From assembly GCA_002348535.1 (NCBI GenBank), contig DEBL01000130.1, forward strand, positions 1 to 17,686: a stretch of DNA of 17,686 bases, given 5' to 3'. This stretch comes from Deltaproteobacteria bacterium UBA2957 (GTDB lineage: Bacteria > Myxococcota_A > UBA796). The first letter of the stretch is position 1, and each line of letters opens with the position of its first letter. Of this stretch, positions 15,368 through 17,686 are shown piece by piece. A program made the translations under genes and the position numbers. The notes below the pieces were generated by a model. It saw only the letters and a list, made by a program, of their open reading frames with translations, made no database searches and was not told the DNA's origin.

Positions 15368-16054
15368 ATGAAATTCATTACACTCTTCGGTATGTTCCTC
15401 GGTTCTGGGATGGCCAATGCCCAGTCCTTTGAAGCCAGCGTGGGCACGGCTGTTGTCGGAACATCCGACGTCGACCTCGAGTACCTGAGTCATGCCTCAG
15501 TGGTCCCCGCATCCGGTATTGACATCGGCTTCAAGGTAACGAACAGCCTCAACGTTCTGGCGGGATTCAGCGCCGGCACGGTTGGCTCAACCGTCTTCAG
15601 TGATGGGGGTACCGACCATGCGGTCATCTACGAAGACGAGGACTATTACTACAGCGATGAGGAAGAGGCGTTCGAGATTGCATCCACGGTCCGTCAGGCT
15701 CAAATGGGTGTGCGGTACCGACTCGACCTCACCCCTCGGTTCACCGTCACGGCTACCGGTCAAGCATTGCTGGCGCACGCCAACTTGCGCATGGACGAAG
15801 ACATCGAGATGGAGGGCAGCGAGGCTGCCGTCAAATACACCGATCTGGCACCCGGCGGACGTTTGGCCGTCGGACTGGAATGGGCACCGATCAAGGTGGG
15901 CGAGACGCGAATTAACGTCGGCATGGAGGGTGGATACAGTCACCTCTTGGCGTTTCAATTCAACGAGATGGACGCCTCGAAGAATCCGATTTCAGTAGGA
16001 AAGATCCAGATCAACGGTCAGTTCCTTCGCTGGTACATCGGCACCCGATTCTAA
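15368..16054 (+). CDS. Outer-membrane beta-barrel protein with acidic tyrosine-rich loop
   Basis: This 228-residue exported protein has a signal peptide ending MANA, predicted to be cleaved before Q19. The mature sequence is alternating amphipathic beta-strands (for example INVGMEGGYSHLLAF and GRLAVGLEW) and ends WYIGTRF; a terminal phenylalanine is the usual recognition signal for the BAM assembly machine. The size suits an 8-stranded OmpA/OmpW-like barrel. Residues 88-103 form a striking acidic, tyrosine-rich segment between strands, probably a surface loop that could bind cations or a partner. GGAG (15358-15361), overlapping the previous stop, is the ribosome site 6 nt before ATG. It is the last gene of the sigma-54-type operon and may anchor or export the two propeller lipoproteins. 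Exact barrel family was not recognised. Confidence 0.83.
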   Translation: MKFITLFGMFLGSGMANAQSFEASVGTAVVGTSDVDLEYLSHASVVPASGIDIGFKVTNSLNVLAGFSAGTVGSTVFSDGGTDHAVIYEDEDYYYSDEEEAFEIASTVRQAQMGVRYRLDLTPRFTVTATGQALLAHANLRMDEDIEMEGSEAAVKYTDLAPGGRLAVGLEWAPIKVGETRINVGMEGGYSHLLAFQFNEMDASKNPISVGKIQINGQFLRWYIGTRF

Positions 16055-16058
16055 GCCC

Positions 16059-17186
16059 TCAAAACCGACCGTGCAGTCCCGCACCCGTTGGCAACAACAG
16101 GGGCTGCACGGTCCGCGTCGATCGAGAGGGCACCCACACTGCTGCTGCTGCGGTGAGGGCAGTACCCGCGCCGGCTACCGCCCACGTTGCAGCCCGCCGT
16201 TGGACAAATCGCTTGGTCAATACACCGGCAGCATACTCAGTAATCCACTGGTTGTTTCGTCGACCGAACTCCACCATCGAGAAGGATGGTTTGACGACCA
16301 CAAAATGCATTATGGTTCCCGCGCCCATCAGTGCCACACCGCTGCCGGCGACGAACTTTCGATTGGTGGACCAGTCGGAGAAGAACGCTCTTGGTCTCGC
16401 ATCAGAGGCTTCGCCGTCACCGGTCGTGAGCACTTGCGAGCGATACGCTGAATCCGTTGAGGTCTCTGCCTCCGCCAGCCCCGCCGCCAACTCTTGTACG
16501 CATGGGTCGTCCCCAACATCGGGTGCATCATCCCATGCCCCATCAATGCCCCCAAAGTCGTCGTCCGATTCCGCAGCCACATACGGCACAACCGACGTGT
16601 CGACCGCGTACGGGCAGAGGCCGAGCCAATCGATGGATGTGTCTTCACTCTCAAAGTCCACCCATTGGCTGTATACATCGCCTTTGGGGCATTGAACCTG
16701 AGCCAGTCGCAGGCCCACACTCACAGTCGATGCCGCGTCGACGCGACTGCCGTCCACGTATGCGACTGCACATCCCGTCTGTTGGGGCACGCGAGCCTTG
16801 ACTTGCTCGCGACCGGCCACTTCACCGCGCAGTGCTTCGAACACCTTGCGCAGTTCGAGATTTTGGTTGAGTGCCTTGTCCCACTCAAATGTGTTGTCGA
16901 CCACAAGCGCTTGCCGAAAGGATTCGAGCGTACGCGGAGACGCACCGCGCCGACTGGACTGCAAGCCACGATAGAACCAATATTGAGCCAACACATCGTT
17001 CAAAACCACCGAATTTCCAACACCGAAGGATTGCTCTGCAGCATCCAACGCATCGCGCACGGTTCGTCGCTCACCAGCCTCAATGGCGATCCGAGCCCGG
17101 TCTAGATGTTGGGTGGGGGTCGCCCATGCGGGACGAGCACCCACAAACCCAACAGCCACGCCTATCAGCAGCCCGCTTGGTCCCAA
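16059..17186 (-). CDS. Periplasmic TPR/PEGA-like protein with two C-terminal hydrophobic segments
   Basis: This is an envelope protein of about 375 residues. It begins with a hydrophobic export segment ending ARPAWA, then a helical TPR-like region (HLDRARIAIEAGERR, then the FYRGLQSS and TLESFRQALVVD units). A small beta segment with PEGA-like wording follows (VAYVDGSRVDAASTVSVGL). Next comes a long acidic linker (~195-290) and two glycine/alanine-rich hydrophobic segments near the end that could span the membrane. TTG at 17186 was chosen because GGGGAG lies ~8 nt upstream; an alternative TTG at 17225 gives an arginine-rich N-terminus but overlaps the upstream gene by 61 nt and lacks a ribosome site. 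It overlaps the upstream gene by 22 nt, suggesting coupling. Function is unknown; similar proteins accompany Ser/Thr kinases in myxobacteria-type genomes. Confidence 0.7.
   Translation of the reverse strand: MGPSGLLIGVAVGFVGARPAWATPTQHLDRARIAIEAGERRTVRDALDAAEQSFGVGNSVVLNDVLAQYWFYRGLQSSRRGASPRTLESFRQALVVDNTFEWDKALNQNLELRKVFEALRGEVAGREQVKARVPQQTGCAVAYVDGSRVDAASTVSVGLRLAQVQCPKGDVYSQWVDFESEDTSIDWLGLCPYAVDTSVVPYVAAESDDDFGGIDGAWDDAPDVGDDPCVQELAAGLAEAETSTDSAYRSQVLTTGDGEASDARPRAFFSDWSTNRKFVAGSGVALMGAGTIMHFVVVKPSFSMVEFGRRNNQWITEYAAGVLTKRFVQRRAATWAVAGAGTALTAAAAVWVPSRSTRTVQPLLLPTGAGLHGRF
16067..16113 (-). repeat. 10-bp inverted repeat at the convergent gene junction
   Basis: GACCGTGCAG (16067-16076) and CTGCACGGTC (16104-16113) are perfect reverse complements separated by 27 nt. 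They lie within the last codons of the TPR/PEGA-like gene and are followed on the minus strand by GGTTTTG. The structure could act as a weak terminator or 3' stabilising hairpin for that transcript. The loop is long and the T-run short for a classical terminator. Confidence 0.4.
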
Positions 17187-17686
17187 TCTTCGCTCTCCCC
17201 GTCTAAGTCGTATCGATACGCACAAGTTCGACCACGTTCAACTGTTGATTGAAGCACAACACTCGATTCCGAGGTTCGAATGCGCACTCGATAAGGACCC
17301 GGTGTCAACTCCTTCAGTGTCAGCACATCTGAGCCGTTCCACTTGTAGTTGAAGCCCGTCAACGTCGCTGAGATGCTGACCTTAGCCGCCGCTGCGCCGT
17401 CGAGCTCGACGGTCATGGTGCCGCCTCCGGTTGAAGCCTCACCCGTCACCACCTCACCGCCAGCGAGATACTTCGACGGCTCGGTCTCCTGAGTCGACCC
17501 GCTGGCCTCATCGTCCGGACTCTGAGTCGCAAACTGATATCCACCGTACAGCACCCCAATTCCAAGGGTCAGCCCAAACACCGACAACAACAGCAACCAG
17601 CGCCCACTCGATGACTCACTCGTCTCGGGGGTGTCCGAGGTCGGCTCAGCGGGAAGTTCCGCGGCATCGACAGCCGACGCAGGCTC
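17165..17686 (-). CDS. C-terminal part of a membrane-anchored protein, probably a Ser/Thr kinase
   Basis: The frame is open to the window edge, so the 5' part is missing. The visible 173 residues comprise an acidic Pro/Ser/Thr/Glu-rich juxtamembrane stretch, one transmembrane helix (WLLLLSVFGLTLGIGVLYGG), a Ser/Thr/Glu linker, and a compact beta domain (roughly the last 80 residues) resembling PEGA-like extracytoplasmic domains. Two cysteines near the end (RTCAYRY and the terminal C) could pair. This order, with an unseen cytoplasmic N-terminus, is typical of myxobacterial PknB-type Ser/Thr kinases, but no kinase motif is present here, so that identity is an inference. The TTG-started reading from 17596 would begin at the transmembrane helix and is less likely, because the frame continues upstream without a stop. 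The downstream gene overlaps its end. Confidence 0.6.
   Translation of the reverse strand, partial: EPASAVDAAELPAEPTSDTPETSESSSGRWLLLLSVFGLTLGIGVLYGGYQFATQSPDDEASGSTQETEPSKYLAGGEVVTGEASTGGGTMTVELDGAAAAKVSISATLTGFNYKWNGSDVLTLKELTPGPYRVRIRTSESSVVLQSTVERGRTCAYRYDLDGESEDWDQAGC

Noticed and set aside
1..17686. CRISPR arrays, insertion sequences, prophage or integrase genes
   Set aside because: No regularly spaced direct repeats, transposase motifs, terminal inverted repeats or phage genes were seen on either strand.

Overview
The window looks like chromosomal DNA of a GC-rich Gram-negative bacterium with an elaborate cell envelope. Evidence for this: at least six proteins with lipoprotein-type signal peptides, one outer-membrane beta-barrel, PKD-type surface lipoproteins, a -24/-12 (sigma-54) promoter, HEAT and TPR proteins, and a probable kinase-type C-terminus with a membrane anchor and an extracytoplasmic beta-domain. 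This combination is typical of Myxococcota and related former Deltaproteobacteria. The lineage is an inference from style, not from a marker gene. No phage, insertion sequence or CRISPR array was seen.

Layout. (1) 1-1164 (+): 3' part of a B12-binding radical SAM protein, entering from outside the window. (2) 1172-3984 (-): two-gene operon, a GT4 glycosyltransferase followed with a 4-nt overlap by a TMTC-like polytopic protein with TPRs. (3) 4085-5774 (+): two small paralogous Cys-rich lipoproteins coupled by a 4-nt overlap to a type I cytoplasmic asparaginase. (4) 5746-6459 (-): a HEAT-repeat protein converging on, and overlapping, the asparaginase. (5) 6460-6833: the only long non-coding stretch, with a candidate promoter and two hairpins. 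(6) 6834-11942 (+): a tightly packed four-gene operon of two tandem PKD-type lipoproteins, a secreted beta-propeller-like protein and a GT-C type membrane protein. (7) 11990-12076: tRNA-Leu(CAG) with its own -35 element and a strong terminator. (8) 12210-16054 (+): a sigma-54-type promoter driving two beta-propeller lipoproteins and an outer-membrane beta-barrel. (9) 16059-17686 (-): a periplasmic repeat protein preceded by the C-terminal part of a membrane-anchored, possibly Ser/Thr-kinase, protein leaving the window.

How the genes may work together. Nearly everything concerns the envelope. The two GT-C-like integral membrane proteins and the GT4 enzyme suggest glycan or glycoprotein synthesis. 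The PKD lipoproteins and propellers are probable surface-exposed, adhesive or scaffold proteins, and the neighbouring GT-C protein is a candidate for modifying them. The best candidates for an undescribed system are the sigma-54-controlled propeller/propeller/barrel operon and the tandem eight-cysteine lipoproteins coupled to an asparaginase. Both functional readings are inferences from gene order and sequence features only.
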